From PALSA-1353 sp050012375 (GTDB lineage Bacteria; Planctomycetota; Phycisphaerae; Tepidisphaerales; Tepidisphaeraceae): a DNA stretch of 64,000 nucleotides. Shown here piece after piece: positions 24,163 to 32,841 of this stretch. The notes under the pieces are model-generated. The model saw nothing but the letters and a program-made list of their open reading frames with translations, ran no database searches and was not told the origin of the DNA. The DNA lies in assembly GCA_050012375.1 (NCBI GenBank), contig JBEKHH010000012.1:32044-96043 (forward strand), read 5' to 3'. The stretch's first letter is position 1; each line of letters starts with the position of its first letter. The translations under genes and the position numbers were made by a program.

Positions 24163-26736
24163 TTAGCGTGCCGCGACGGCCAAATCATCTTGAACGGGGC
24201 CGGACGTGGGCGTGGAATCCTGTCCGCCTCGATGGCTGCGAATTCTCATCCCATAGAATGACCGGTAGACGAAGCACAGCGCGATGATGAAGAACCCAAG
24301 CGCCAGCCAGGACGTCAGGGCCGGTCCGTTGGGATTCTTCCTCAGGCTTTGGGCCAGTTCAACGGCCAGCAGGCCAAACAGCGTTGTGAACTTGATGATC
24401 GGGTTCATGGCCACCGAAGAGGTATCCTTGAACGGATCGCCGACGGTGTCGCCGACGACGGTGGCGGCGTGCAAATCGGTTCCCTTTTCTCGCAACACAA
24501 CCTCAATGATCTTCTTGGCGTTGTCCCAGGCCCCGCCGGCGTTGGCCATGAAGATCGCCTGGAACAGACCGAAAACCGCCAGGGAAATCAGAAATCCGAT
24601 GAAGAAGAACGGGTTGACGCAGGCGTAAGCCAGGGTGCTGAAAAAGACTACGAAAAAGATGTTGACCATTCCCGCCTGGGCATAGCGCGTGCAGATTGCG
24701 ACGACTTTCTTGCTGTCCTCGATGGACGCTTTATCGGCGCTCTCAAGGCGAATGTTGCGGCGGATGAACTCGACGGCGCGGTAGGCGCCGGTGACGACGG
24801 CCTGCATGCTGGCGCCGGTGAACCAATAAATCTCCGCCCCGCCGGCGATCAGGCCCAGCAGGAATGGCGCATACAACACGGAAAGATGGGAGATGCCCAC
24901 GGGATCGGTCAGCTTGTTGGTCAGCATCATGATGATCGAGAAGATCAGCGTGGTGGCGCCGACGACGGCGGTGCCGATCAGCACGGGCTTGGCGGTCGCC
25001 TTAAACGTATTTCCCGCGCCGTCGTTCTGCTCCAGCAGCAGCTTGGAGTGATCGAAATCGACGTTGATGCCGTGATCGCGTTTGAAATCCTCGCGGACGC
25101 CGGGAATCGTTTCGATCTGGCTCAACTCGTAAATGCTCTGGGCGTTGTCGGTGACGGGTCCATAGCTATCGACGGCAATCGTGACCGGTCCCATTCCCAG
25201 GAACCCAAAGGCGACCAGACCAAACGCGAACACTGCGACAGCGATGCCAGCGCCGGGAGTGAGCAGCGACACGACGCCGCCGTCTCCACCCCAAACGCAA
25301 ACGCCGTAAGCGACCGCCATTAAACCGGCGATGACGCCACCCATCCAGAACGCCGAGAAATTGCCGGCGACGAGTCCGCTGAGGATGTTCAACGATGCGC
25401 CGCCCTCGCGGCTGGCATCGACGATCTCGCGCACGTGTCGGCTATTGACGCTGGTGAAGACCTTGGTGAGTTCGGGGATCAGCGCCCCCGCCAGCGTGCC
25501 GCAGGTGATGATCGTGGACAACTGCCACCAAAGCCCGCCGCCGAGGTTATGAATCAGCGCCAGCGAGCCTAGGTAGGTTGTCACGATGGAAACAAAGCTG
25601 GTGATGTAAACCAGGCTGGTGAGCGGTTTTTCGAAATCCATTTCCGTGGCGTGCTCATAACGTGCGCGAGCCAGCACCTCGTTGATCCAATACGAGACGC
25701 CGCTGGTAATCAGCATGATGAGGCGCATGGCAAAGATCCAGACCAGCAGTTGGACCTGGAGTTCCGGTCGAACCGCCAGAAGGATAAAGGTAATCAGCGC
25801 CACGCCGGTGACGCCGTAGGTTTCGAAGCCGTCGGCGGTGGGTCCGACGCTGTCGCCGGCGTTGTCGCCGGTGCAATCGGCGATCACGCCCGGATTTCGG
25901 GCGTCGTCTTCCTCGACTTTGAAGACGATCTTCATCAGGTCCGCGCCGATGTCGGCGATCTTCGTGAATATCCCGCCCGCGACGCGCAGGGCGGCCGCGC
26001 CCAGCGATTCACCCACGGCAAATCCGATGAAGCAGGGACCGGCGTAGTTCCTCGGAATGAAAAGAAGGATGACCAGCATGATCAGCAATTCGAGACTGAT
26101 GAGCACCATGCCGACGCTGATGCCGGCCTGGAGCGGGATCGAATAGAGCGGATACGGCTTGCCCGCCAGGGACGCTTGGGCGGTGCGGCTGTTGGCGAAG
26201 GTGTTGATCCGCATCCCGAACCACGCGACCGACACACTGCCGGCGATGCCGACCAGACTGAACCCCAGGATGGTCGCCACCTGCGCGACGGTCATGTGCT
26301 GCCCCGCCTCATCCGTGGTAAGCCAACCGAAATAGACCACCAGGATCGCCCCAATGAAGAGTTCCAGGAAGAGAATGAATCGCAATTGCGACTTCAGATA
26401 AGTCATGCACGTGGCGTAAATGGTCTCTGAAACCGCGCTCATCGCTGGATGAACGGGCAGCGCCTTCAGGCGGCGCTGAATGATCAGCCCAAATGCCAAC
26501 CCCGCGACGCAGAGGGCCAGGCCGCAGAAGAGCAACGTCCAGCCGTCGATGACGCCGAAGTATCGCACGGAATGCAAATCAGGCATTCGAAGGCTCGCCT
26601 CGCTCGCCAGCGAGAGGGATGGAAACGCCAATGCGAAAAATGCAAAGACGGCGCCGAGCAGAACCGGGGTCGGCTTTGCCGGCAAATGCCATGTCATTCT
26701 GGACAACTGTTCGCGTCTAAGGGAATTGCCAAACAC
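24163..26736 (-). CDS. hppA: Membrane-bound ion-translocating pyrophosphatase
   Basis: The enzyme couples pyrophosphate hydrolysis to H+ (or Na+) pumping. It has 857 residues and about 16 membrane helices. Catalytic segments include DDARNPGVIADCTGDNAGD, DSYGPVTDNAQSIYE and VVGDTVGDPFKDTSS. The K+-dependence position reads GNTFKA, with Lys, as in K+-independent enzymes. A charged insert (about TIPGVREDFKRDHGINVDFD) precedes it and makes the protein longer than usual, hinting at a divergent subfamily. A GTG start at 26734-26736 with AAGGAGG seven bases upstream beats the ATG at 26697, which has no ribosome site. A palindrome lies 114 bases upstream. Confidence 0.92.
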   Translation of the reverse strand: MFGNSLRREQLSRMTWHLPAKPTPVLLGAVFAFFALAFPSLSLASEASLRMPDLHSVRYFGVIDGWTLLFCGLALCVAGLAFGLIIQRRLKALPVHPAMSAVSETIYATCMTYLKSQLRFILFLELFIGAILVVYFGWLTTDEAGQHMTVAQVATILGFSLVGIAGSVSVAWFGMRINTFANSRTAQASLAGKPYPLYSIPLQAGISVGMVLISLELLIMLVILLFIPRNYAGPCFIGFAVGESLGAAALRVAGGIFTKIADIGADLMKIVFKVEEDDARNPGVIADCTGDNAGDSVGPTADGFETYGVTGVALITFILLAVRPELQVQLLVWIFAMRLIMLITSGVSYWINEVLARARYEHATEMDFEKPLTSLVYITSFVSIVTTYLGSLALIHNLGGGLWWQLSTIITCGTLAGALIPELTKVFTSVNSRHVREIVDASREGGASLNILSGLVAGNFSAFWMGGVIAGLMAVAYGVCVWGGDGGVVSLLTPGAGIAVAVFAFGLVAFGFLGMGPVTIAVDSYGPVTDNAQSIYELSQIETIPGVREDFKRDHGINVDFDHSKLLLEQNDGAGNTFKATAKPVLIGTAVVGATTLIFSIIMMLTNKLTDPVGISHLSVLYAPFLLGLIAGGAEIYWFTGASMQAVVTGAYRAVEFIRRNIRLESADKASIEDSKKVVAICTRYAQAGMVNIFFVVFFSTLAYACVNPFFFIGFLISLAVFGLFQAIFMANAGGAWDNAKKIIEVVLREKGTDLHAATVVGDTVGDPFKDTSSVAMNPIIKFTTLFGLLAVELAQSLRKNPNGPALTSWLALGFFIIALCFVYRSFYGMRIRSHRGGQDSTPTSGPVQDDLAVAAR

Positions 26737-26849
26737 AATAGCCTCCTTGTGGCTGTACCATACTCGAACCGCAAAGCGGCGAGTTGGGTGCAGGGAACTA
26801 TCCGGGATCATCGTCATTTCAGAAATCGGCACTCTCCCTATTCTTCGCG

Positions 26850-26865
26850 TAGGGGAATTCGCTGA
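26850..26865. promoter_or_regulatory. TAGG-N8-CCTA family operator, pyrophosphatase gene
   Basis: The site reads TAGGGGAATTCGCTGA inside CGCGTAGGGGAATTCGCTGATG. It shares 13 of 16 positions with the acyl-CoA synthetase site. It lies 114 bases upstream of the hppA start, nearly the same as for the PFOR gene. Promoter position and binding are not proven. Confidence 0.5.
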
Positions 26866-26879
26866 TGCGGAGCGCACTG

Positions 26880-27110
26880 TCAGGCCAGCCCCGCCTTGAG
26901 GAGTGTAACATCATCCTGAAACTTTCGCGCCGCGTGGCCGGTAATGCTTGCCAGGACGTGGTTGAGCACGCTGTTGGCCGAGGTCGCGCGGTTCTGGCGG
27001 ATCAGCCCGATCAACCGCTTCTCGCCGAGTTTCCTCCCCCCGCGGAATCCATCGCCTCCGTGACGCCATCCGCAAACAGCAGCAGACGATCTCCACCAGA
27101 CAGGTGCACG
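26880..27110 (-). pseudogene. PP2C/SpoIIE-type phosphatase fragment with frameshift
   Basis: On the minus strand, VHLSGGDRLLLFADGVTEAM is the typical C-terminal motif of SpoIIE-like phosphatases. The frame then breaks in a G-run. One frame over it continues GEKRLIGLIRQNRATSANSV and FQDDVTLLKAGLA with a stop at 26880-26882. The N-terminal two thirds of the domain are missing, as the adenylate kinase gene ends just upstream at 27124. I read it as a gene remnant, which a single-base sequencing error alone would not explain because the 5' part is absent. Confidence 0.6.
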
Positions 27111-27123
27111 GCCTCGCCGACAA

Positions 27124-27969
27124 TCACAACGGCTCTATGTGCCTTGGCGGGCTATGGCCATCCTCGCCCAGACCGATAATGGCTTCGCGGGGGTTCCGAC
27201 TGCGAAGTAGCCCATCCGTTATCGCCGCTTCCAGCGCCGTCAGAGATCGGGCAAAGACCTCCTCAGCCGAACCGGCCGCGGAAATCTGCACCAACTTGCC
27301 GAGACCTCGGTAGAACTCGATCAGCGGCGCCGTGGCCCGTTCATAGGTTTGCAAGCGGACCTTGACCGATTCCGGCCGATCATCCTCGCGCTGAATCAGA
27401 TGGCCGCCGCATTGGTCGCACACGTCGGGTACGCGCGGCGCGCGCTGGGTGACGTGAAAGACGGCCTTGCATTTTTCGCACACGCGCCGACCGCTCAAGC
27501 GCAAGACGATTTCCGTCACGGGCAGTACATAGTTCAACACGCCGTCTATGCAAAGTCCCTCATCGTTCATTAGCTGTTGCAAGGCACGGGCCTGCATGAG
27601 TGTGCGTGGAAACCCGTCGAGCACAAAACCACCGCGGCAGCGTATGCATCCGGCCCGTTCGCGCACGATCTCCCAGACGATGGAGTCGGGCACGAGTCGG
27701 CCATCCCGCATATAACGCAGCGCCTCCGTCATCGCCGGGGTTCCCGCACGATTGCAAGGGCTGGCGGCCTCGCGAAAAATGTCGCCGGTGGAAAGATGGC
27801 ACACGCCCAGCCGCTCGCCGAGCAATTCCGCCTGTGTGCCCTTTCCGACGCCCGGCGCGCCCAGCAACACCAGCCGCCAGGCTCGATTGGGTTCCTTCGG
27901 AAGCAATGAACATTTGGCCGACGGGCCGCAAAGCCACGCGGCACGATCATTTTTCACTGGAGCATTCAT
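27124..27969 (-). CDS. adk: Adenylate kinase with zinc-binding lid
   Basis: Adk converts ATP and AMP to two ADP. The P-loop is LLGAPGVGKGTQAELL, then STGDIFREA, VLDGFPRTLMQA and a lid with CEKC...CDQC (four Cys, zinc type) followed by QREDDRPESVKVRL. The 281 residues are longer than usual (about 215) because of a 30-residue N-terminal leader and a C-terminal tail (LLRSRNPREAIIGLGEDGHS). The start ATG at 27967-27969 has GGAGGA upstream. The odd C-terminal tail abuts a PP2C remnant, so a past rearrangement may have altered the gene end. Confidence 0.92.
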   Translation of the reverse strand: MNAPVKNDRAAWLCGPSAKCSLLPKEPNRAWRLVLLGAPGVGKGTQAELLGERLGVCHLSTGDIFREAASPCNRAGTPAMTEALRYMRDGRLVPDSIVWEIVRERAGCIRCRGGFVLDGFPRTLMQARALQQLMNDEGLCIDGVLNYVLPVTEIVLRLSGRRVCEKCKAVFHVTQRAPRVPDVCDQCGGHLIQREDDRPESVKVRLQTYERATAPLIEFYRGLGKLVQISAAGSAEEVFARSLTALEAAITDGLLRSRNPREAIIGLGEDGHSPPRHIEPL

Positions 27970-28019
27970 AAAGTCCTCCACTACCACAGTGTCAACATCA
28001 CAGACGCCGATCCGCGCGC

Positions 28020-29036
28020 CTAATCAGATGTCGCATTATGGACTCGGCCATGCCAACTATTAAGCACGCGCATGTAATTGGCCCGTTCGAACGCCGCCGG
28101 GTCGGGGCAATGAGCAAGACTCAGGCATCCCTGCATCTGGCGGATAGATTCATATTCGTGTTCCTCCATCCACGCTTTCAAGGCGTCGAGAATAACCTTG
28201 AGATGTTCCGGGCCATGTCTTAAAAGGGCCGAGACAATCTGAACCGCATGGGCGCCGGCCATGACCGCCTTGATCGCATCGGCCGCCGTGTGGACTCCGC
28301 CGCTGGCGGCGAGTGAAGCCGTGCATCTTCCCGAAAGGATCGCGAGCCATCGGAGCCGCAGCAGCAACTCGGATGAATCGGAAAGATGAAGCCGCGGGAC
28401 TACGCTGATATCGTCCAAATCAATATCGGGCTGATAAAAGCGATTGAACAGCACCAATCCGTCGATCCCGGTGGTGCGCAACTCCATCGCCACGTGCGGG
28501 AGCGATGTGAAAAATGGAGACAGCTTTACCGCCAGCGGCAGCTTAACCGCCTCGCGCACGTTTCGCGCGACCTCGCGGATTTGCTGCTCAATGGAATACA
28601 GCGTTTCGCGCGCTTCCGTGGCCACGTGATAGACATTCAGTTCCAGCGCATCGGCCCCAGCCTGTTCGATGAGTTCCGCGTAGCGCAGCCAACCCGAGAT
28701 TCTCAAGCCGTTCAATGAGGCGATCACCGGCACGTGAACCGCCTCCTTGAGACGGCGAATTTGTTCCAGGTAGGCATCCGGACTCATCGCAAATTCGCTG
28801 GCCCCGGGGAAGAATGACAACGCCTCGGGGAAACTGTCGGCGTACATTTCGAATTGCTCGACGCTGGCGTGGTGTTCGCCTTCGATCTGCTCCTCGAACA
28901 ACGAGCGCATGACGATGGCCGACGCGCCGGCGTCTTCGAGACGGCGGGCCGTGTCGAGGTCATCGGCCAATGGCGACGCTCCAACCATCAGCGGATTGGC
29001 CAATTCCATCCCCATGTATGTGGTCGTGAGATTCAT
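28020..29036 (-). CDS. Dihydroorotate-dehydrogenase-like flavoprotein paired with PFOR
   Basis: The protein has 338 residues with the TIM-barrel layout of class 1 dihydroorotate dehydrogenases. It starts with TTYMGMELANPLMVGASPLA, then PVIASLNG, LELNVYHVAT, LAVKLSPFF, GLVLFNRFYQPDIDL and a phosphate-binding AASGGVHTAADAIKAVMAGA. Its start ATG overlaps the PFOR stop as ATGA, so the two are coupled. This pairing with pyruvate:ferredoxin oxidoreductase suggests a ferredoxin-linked oxidoreductase rather than pyrimidine synthesis. The name follows similarity only. Confidence 0.8.
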   Translation of the reverse strand: MNLTTTYMGMELANPLMVGASPLADDLDTARRLEDAGASAIVMRSLFEEQIEGEHHASVEQFEMYADSFPEALSFFPGASEFAMSPDAYLEQIRRLKEAVHVPVIASLNGLRISGWLRYAELIEQAGADALELNVYHVATEARETLYSIEQQIREVARNVREAVKLPLAVKLSPFFTSLPHVAMELRTTGIDGLVLFNRFYQPDIDLDDISVVPRLHLSDSSELLLRLRWLAILSGRCTASLAASGGVHTAADAIKAVMAGAHAVQIVSALLRHGPEHLKVILDALKAWMEEHEYESIRQMQGCLSLAHCPDPAAFERANYMRVLNSWHGRVHNATSD

Positions 29037-32000
29037 AGTCGCACCTTTGCAGTTGGAGGTGGCGGCACTGCCGTTTGAGTCTGTGCCGAAGGAGGTTCGG
29101 CCAATTGGTGATATAGAGAATACCGATCGGCGACTTGCCGCTTGGCTTTCTCCGACAACATCTTGTAGCGGTCGGGATTCTTTTGCTCGACCATCCGGAA
29201 GCGAGTCTCGTTCACCATAAACTGCTGCAACTGGTTGTTGGGCGCACCGGAATCCAATTGGAGCGGACTCTGTCCGGCGGCGCGGCGCCTGGGATCGTAT
29301 CGATACAGCGGCCAATAACCGCTGGCGACCGCCAACTTATGTTGTTCCGGTCCCAATACCAGGTCGTAGCCATGCGCGATGCAATGGCTGTAGGCGATGA
29401 TCAAAGCCGGTCCCGGATAGGAGGCGGCCTCCTGCATCGCTCGGACCGTGTGCACGTCCTTGGCGCCAAAAGCCACCTGAGCGACGTACACGTTTCCGTA
29501 CGTCATGGCCAGCAGACCCAAATCCTTCTTGGGAGAAGATTTTCCGGCCGCGGCGAACTTGGCCGCCGCGCCGATCGGCGTCGCCTTGGACTGTTGGCCA
29601 CCCGTATTGGAATAGACTTCGGTATCCAGCACCAAGACCTTTACATCTGCGCCGGACGCCAGCACGTGATCGAGTCCTCCGTAACCGATGTCGTACGCCC
29701 ACCCGTCGCCCCCGATGATCCAAACGCTTTTGTAAACCAGATAATCGGCCAGGAGGGAAAGCTGTCTGGCCTCGGGCGAGCCGTCGAATGATGCCAGTTT
29801 CCGCCGCAATTCCGCCACGAGCGTTCGTTGCGTGGCGATGCCCTGATCGCTGGTCTGGTCCGCGTTCAGAATCTCCCCCACGAATTTTTCATCCAGAGGC
29901 GGTTTAAGACGACCCAGAAGCTGGCGAGCGTATGCCGCTTGCTGATCCACCGCCAGGCGCATTCCCAATCCGAATTCGGCGTTGTCCTCGAAGAGCGAAT
30001 TGCTCCAGGCGGGGCCGCGCCCTTCGCGGTTGGCGCAATAGGGCGTCGTTGGCAGATTGCCGCCGTAGATGGATGAGCACCCGGTCGCGTTGGCAATCAG
30101 AAGCCGATCGCCCATTAATTGCGTCAGCAGCTTGAGGTAAGGCGTCTCGCCGCATCCCGCGCATGCGCCGGAGAACTCGAAGAGCGGCTGGAAGAATTGC
30201 GAGCCTTTGACGTCCACGCGCACCTTGGCGCGGTCGATTTCGGGAATGTCCAGGAAGAATTTGAAATTGTCCGCCTCGCGCCGGCGCAGCGGCGCCTGCG
30301 GCGCCAGGTTGATCGCCTTGCGCTTGGGCATGGATTTGTCCTTCGCGGGGCACACCGCCACGCAAACGCCGCAGCCCGTGCAATCTTCCGGCGCCACCTG
30401 CAACGTGTATTTCATGCCGCGCAGATCGGGCGCGTTGTAGTCGGTCGAAACAAATCCTTCGGGCGCGCCGGCCAGGCTTTCGGCCGGGAATACCTTGGCG
30501 CGGATCGACGCGTGGGGGCAGGCAAAGGCGCACTTGTTGCATTGAATGCACAATTCCGGCTCCCACACCGGGATTTCCGTGGCGATGTTGCGCTTCTCCC
30601 AGCGCGCCGTGCCGACCGGCCAGGTCCCATCCACCGGCATCGCGCTGACCGGAAGAAGATCGCCGCGGCCGGACAGGATCATCGCCGTCACGTTTTTCAC
30701 GAAATCGGGCGCCTCGATGGGCACGGTCGGCGGAAGCGGCGGCCCGCTCGCGCCATCGGCCGGGATCGGCAGTTCGTGCACGTGCGCCAAGGCGCCATCC
30801 ACCGCGGCGAAATTCTTGCGTACCATCTCCGCGCCCTTCTTTGCATACGTCTTCTCGATGGCCTTCTTGATCTGTGCGATCGCCTGATCGCGCGGCAGAA
30901 CGCCGCTGATGGCAAAGAAGCACGTCTGCATGACCGTATTGATGCGCCCGCCCATCCCGACCTCGCGCGCAGCGTGCAAGGCGTCAATCACATAGACGCG
31001 CAGCTTCTTCTCGATAATCTGCTTCTGGACTTCGCGCGGCACGTGCGCCCAGACCGCATCGAGTTCAAACGGCGCATTGAGCAGCAGCACCCCCCCTTCC
31101 TTCGCAAAGCCCACAATGTCGAACCTCTCCAAAAGGTGGAATTGATGGCAAGCCACGAAATTCGCCTGGCGGATGAGATATGCCGAGCGAATGGGCCGCG
31201 GCCCGAACCGCAGGTGGCTGATGGTCATCGCCCCGGACTTCTTGGAGTCGTAAACGAAATACCCCTGGGTATTGAAGTCGGTTCCTTCGCCGATGATCTT
31301 GATGGAGTTCTTGTTGGCCCCGACGGTTCCGTCGGCGCCGAGTCCGAAAAATACCGCGCGGAAAACGTCGTCGGGTTCGATGTCGAAGTCGTCGGATACG
31401 GCCAAGGACAATTTCGTCACATCGTCATTGATCCCAGCGGTAAAGTGCGGTTTCGGGTGAGCTTGGTTCAACTCGTCGAATGCGGCCTTGACCATGGCCG
31501 GCGTGAATTCGTGCGAGCCCAAACCATAGCGCCCGCCGATCACGAGGGGCTGTTTCGCAAACCGCGTCGATCCTGCCGCCTGGCCCTCGTACAGTGCGGC
31601 CACGACATCGAGGAACAGCGGCTCGCCGATGCCTCCGGGCTCTTTCGTGCGGTCCATCACGGCGATGGATCGCACGCTGGCTGGAACGGCGGCGAGGAAA
31701 TGCTCCACGGAGAACGGCCGATAGAGCCGGACCTTCAAAACTCCAACCTCCTCGCCGTCGCGGATCAAGCGATCCACGGTTTCGTGCGCGGTCTCAGCGC
31801 CGGATCCCATGATGACCATCACTCGCTTCGCCTGCGGATGCCCCACATATTCAAAGAGCTGGTACGGGCGTCCGGTGATTCCCGCAAAGCGCTCCATCGT
31901 CTTTTCCACGATGCCCGGGCACGCGAGGTGGAACGGATTGGCCGCCTCGCGCGCCTGGAAGAATGTGTCCGGATTCTGTGCCGTCCCGCGAAGCACTGGA

Positions 32001-32647
32001 CGATCGGGAGTTAGCGCGCGCTGGCGGTGGGCCGTCACCCCCGCCGGGTCGATCATGGCGCGAAGATCTTCATCCCCGAGCATCGCGATCTTGTCGATTT
32101 CGTGCGACGTGCGAAATCCGTCGAAGAAATGCATGAATGGAACGCGGGATTCGAGTGTGGCGGCGTGGGCGATGCACGCCAGATCGTGCGCTTCCTGCAC
32201 GCTGCTCGCGCAGAGCATGGCAAAGCCCGTCTGCCGGCAGGCCATGACATCCGAGTGGTCGCCAAAGATCGATAGTGCGTGGGTCGCCAGCGCGCGAGCG
32301 GTGACGTGCATGCAGAACGCGGTAAGTTCCCCCGCGATCTTGTACATGTTGGGGATCATCAGGAGCAGACCCTGGGACGCAGTGAACGTCGTAGCCAGTG
32401 CGCCTGCCTGCAGCGCCCCATGAATGGCGCCCGCCGCGCCGCCTTCCGACTGCATTTCCACCACGCGCGGGACCATGCCCCAGATGTTTGGGCGATTTTG
32501 CGAGGACCATTCATCCGCGAACTCTCCCATCGCCGAGGATGGCGTGATCGGATAGATCGCAATGACTTCGCTCAACCGATGCGCCACCGACGCCGCGGCT
32601 TCATTGGCTTCCAGAGCAATCATTTGCTGTTGCTGTCGTGAATGCAT
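29033..32647 (-). CDS. nifJ: Pyruvate:ferredoxin (flavodoxin) oxidoreductase, single-chain
   Basis: The enzyme oxidises pyruvate to acetyl-CoA and CO2 and reduces ferredoxin. The 1204 residues include the domain I start EVIAIYPITPSSAMGEFADE, two [4Fe-4S] motifs (CIQCNKCAFACPHA, CTGCGVCVAVCPAK), the proximal cluster CAGCGETPYLKL with ATGCSSIYGGNLP, and the thiamine-diphosphate site GGDGWAYDIGYGGLDH with VYSNTGGQQSKATP. Length and order match NifJ. The ATG at 32645-32647 follows AAAGGA. The gene is divergent from the hydrogenase operon and shares the intergenic palindrome, which links electron supply and H2 metabolism. Confidence 0.96.
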   Translation of the reverse strand: MHSRQQQQMIALEANEAAASVAHRLSEVIAIYPITPSSAMGEFADEWSSQNRPNIWGMVPRVVEMQSEGGAAGAIHGALQAGALATTFTASQGLLLMIPNMYKIAGELTAFCMHVTARALATHALSIFGDHSDVMACRQTGFAMLCASSVQEAHDLACIAHAATLESRVPFMHFFDGFRTSHEIDKIAMLGDEDLRAMIDPAGVTAHRQRALTPDRPVLRGTAQNPDTFFQAREAANPFHLACPGIVEKTMERFAGITGRPYQLFEYVGHPQAKRVMVIMGSGAETAHETVDRLIRDGEEVGVLKVRLYRPFSVEHFLAAVPASVRSIAVMDRTKEPGGIGEPLFLDVVAALYEGQAAGSTRFAKQPLVIGGRYGLGSHEFTPAMVKAAFDELNQAHPKPHFTAGINDDVTKLSLAVSDDFDIEPDDVFRAVFFGLGADGTVGANKNSIKIIGEGTDFNTQGYFVYDSKKSGAMTISHLRFGPRPIRSAYLIRQANFVACHQFHLLERFDIVGFAKEGGVLLLNAPFELDAVWAHVPREVQKQIIEKKLRVYVIDALHAAREVGMGGRINTVMQTCFFAISGVLPRDQAIAQIKKAIEKTYAKKGAEMVRKNFAAVDGALAHVHELPIPADGASGPPLPPTVPIEAPDFVKNVTAMILSGRGDLLPVSAMPVDGTWPVGTARWEKRNIATEIPVWEPELCIQCNKCAFACPHASIRAKVFPAESLAGAPEGFVSTDYNAPDLRGMKYTLQVAPEDCTGCGVCVAVCPAKDKSMPKRKAINLAPQAPLRRREADNFKFFLDIPEIDRAKVRVDVKGSQFFQPLFEFSGACAGCGETPYLKLLTQLMGDRLLIANATGCSSIYGGNLPTTPYCANREGRGPAWSNSLFEDNAEFGLGMRLAVDQQAAYARQLLGRLKPPLDEKFVGEILNADQTSDQGIATQRTLVAELRRKLASFDGSPEARQLSLLADYLVYKSVWIIGGDGWAYDIGYGGLDHVLASGADVKVLVLDTEVYSNTGGQQSKATPIGAAAKFAAAGKSSPKKDLGLLAMTYGNVYVAQVAFGAKDVHTVRAMQEAASYPGPALIIAYSHCIAHGYDLVLGPEQHKLAVASGYWPLYRYDPRRRAAGQSPLQLDSGAPNNQLQQFMVNETRFRMVEQKNPDRYKMLSEKAKRQVADRYSLYHQLAEPPSAQTQTAVPPPPTAKVRL

Positions 32648-32763
32648 ATTCAAATCCTTTCAACGATCCGATTTTGACGCGGAGCGATGCATAGTCGCAT
32701 TGCACATTATAGTTTCGGGAAACCAGCGGCATTCAACCATCGGGCCAAGAAACGATTTACGCA

Positions 32764-32779
32764 TAGGTGCATTCCCCTA
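32764..32779. promoter_or_regulatory. TAGG-N8-CCTA operator between PFOR and the hydrogenase operon
   Basis: The site reads TAGGTGCATTCCCCTA and extends to CGCATAGGTGCATTCCCCTACG, the most symmetric copy in the window. It is 117 bases from the PFOR start and 62 from the hypF start, so one site could control both directions. Confidence 0.55.
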
Positions 32780-32841
32780 CGAGCAAAAACGGTTTTTCTC
32801 CGGGCGGCGCTGTACGCCCTTGTTCATAGAATCTACAAGCG

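Noticed and set aside
24349..25323. A 324-residue plus-strand frame, with another at 25651-26430
   Set aside because: Both are antisense to the pyrophosphatase gene and show the low-complexity charged composition typical of shadow frames.
30119..32014. A 631-residue open frame on the plus strand opposite PFOR
   Set aside because: It is antisense to a gene with every PFOR motif in place, has no recognisable domain, and long shadow frames are expected at this GC content.
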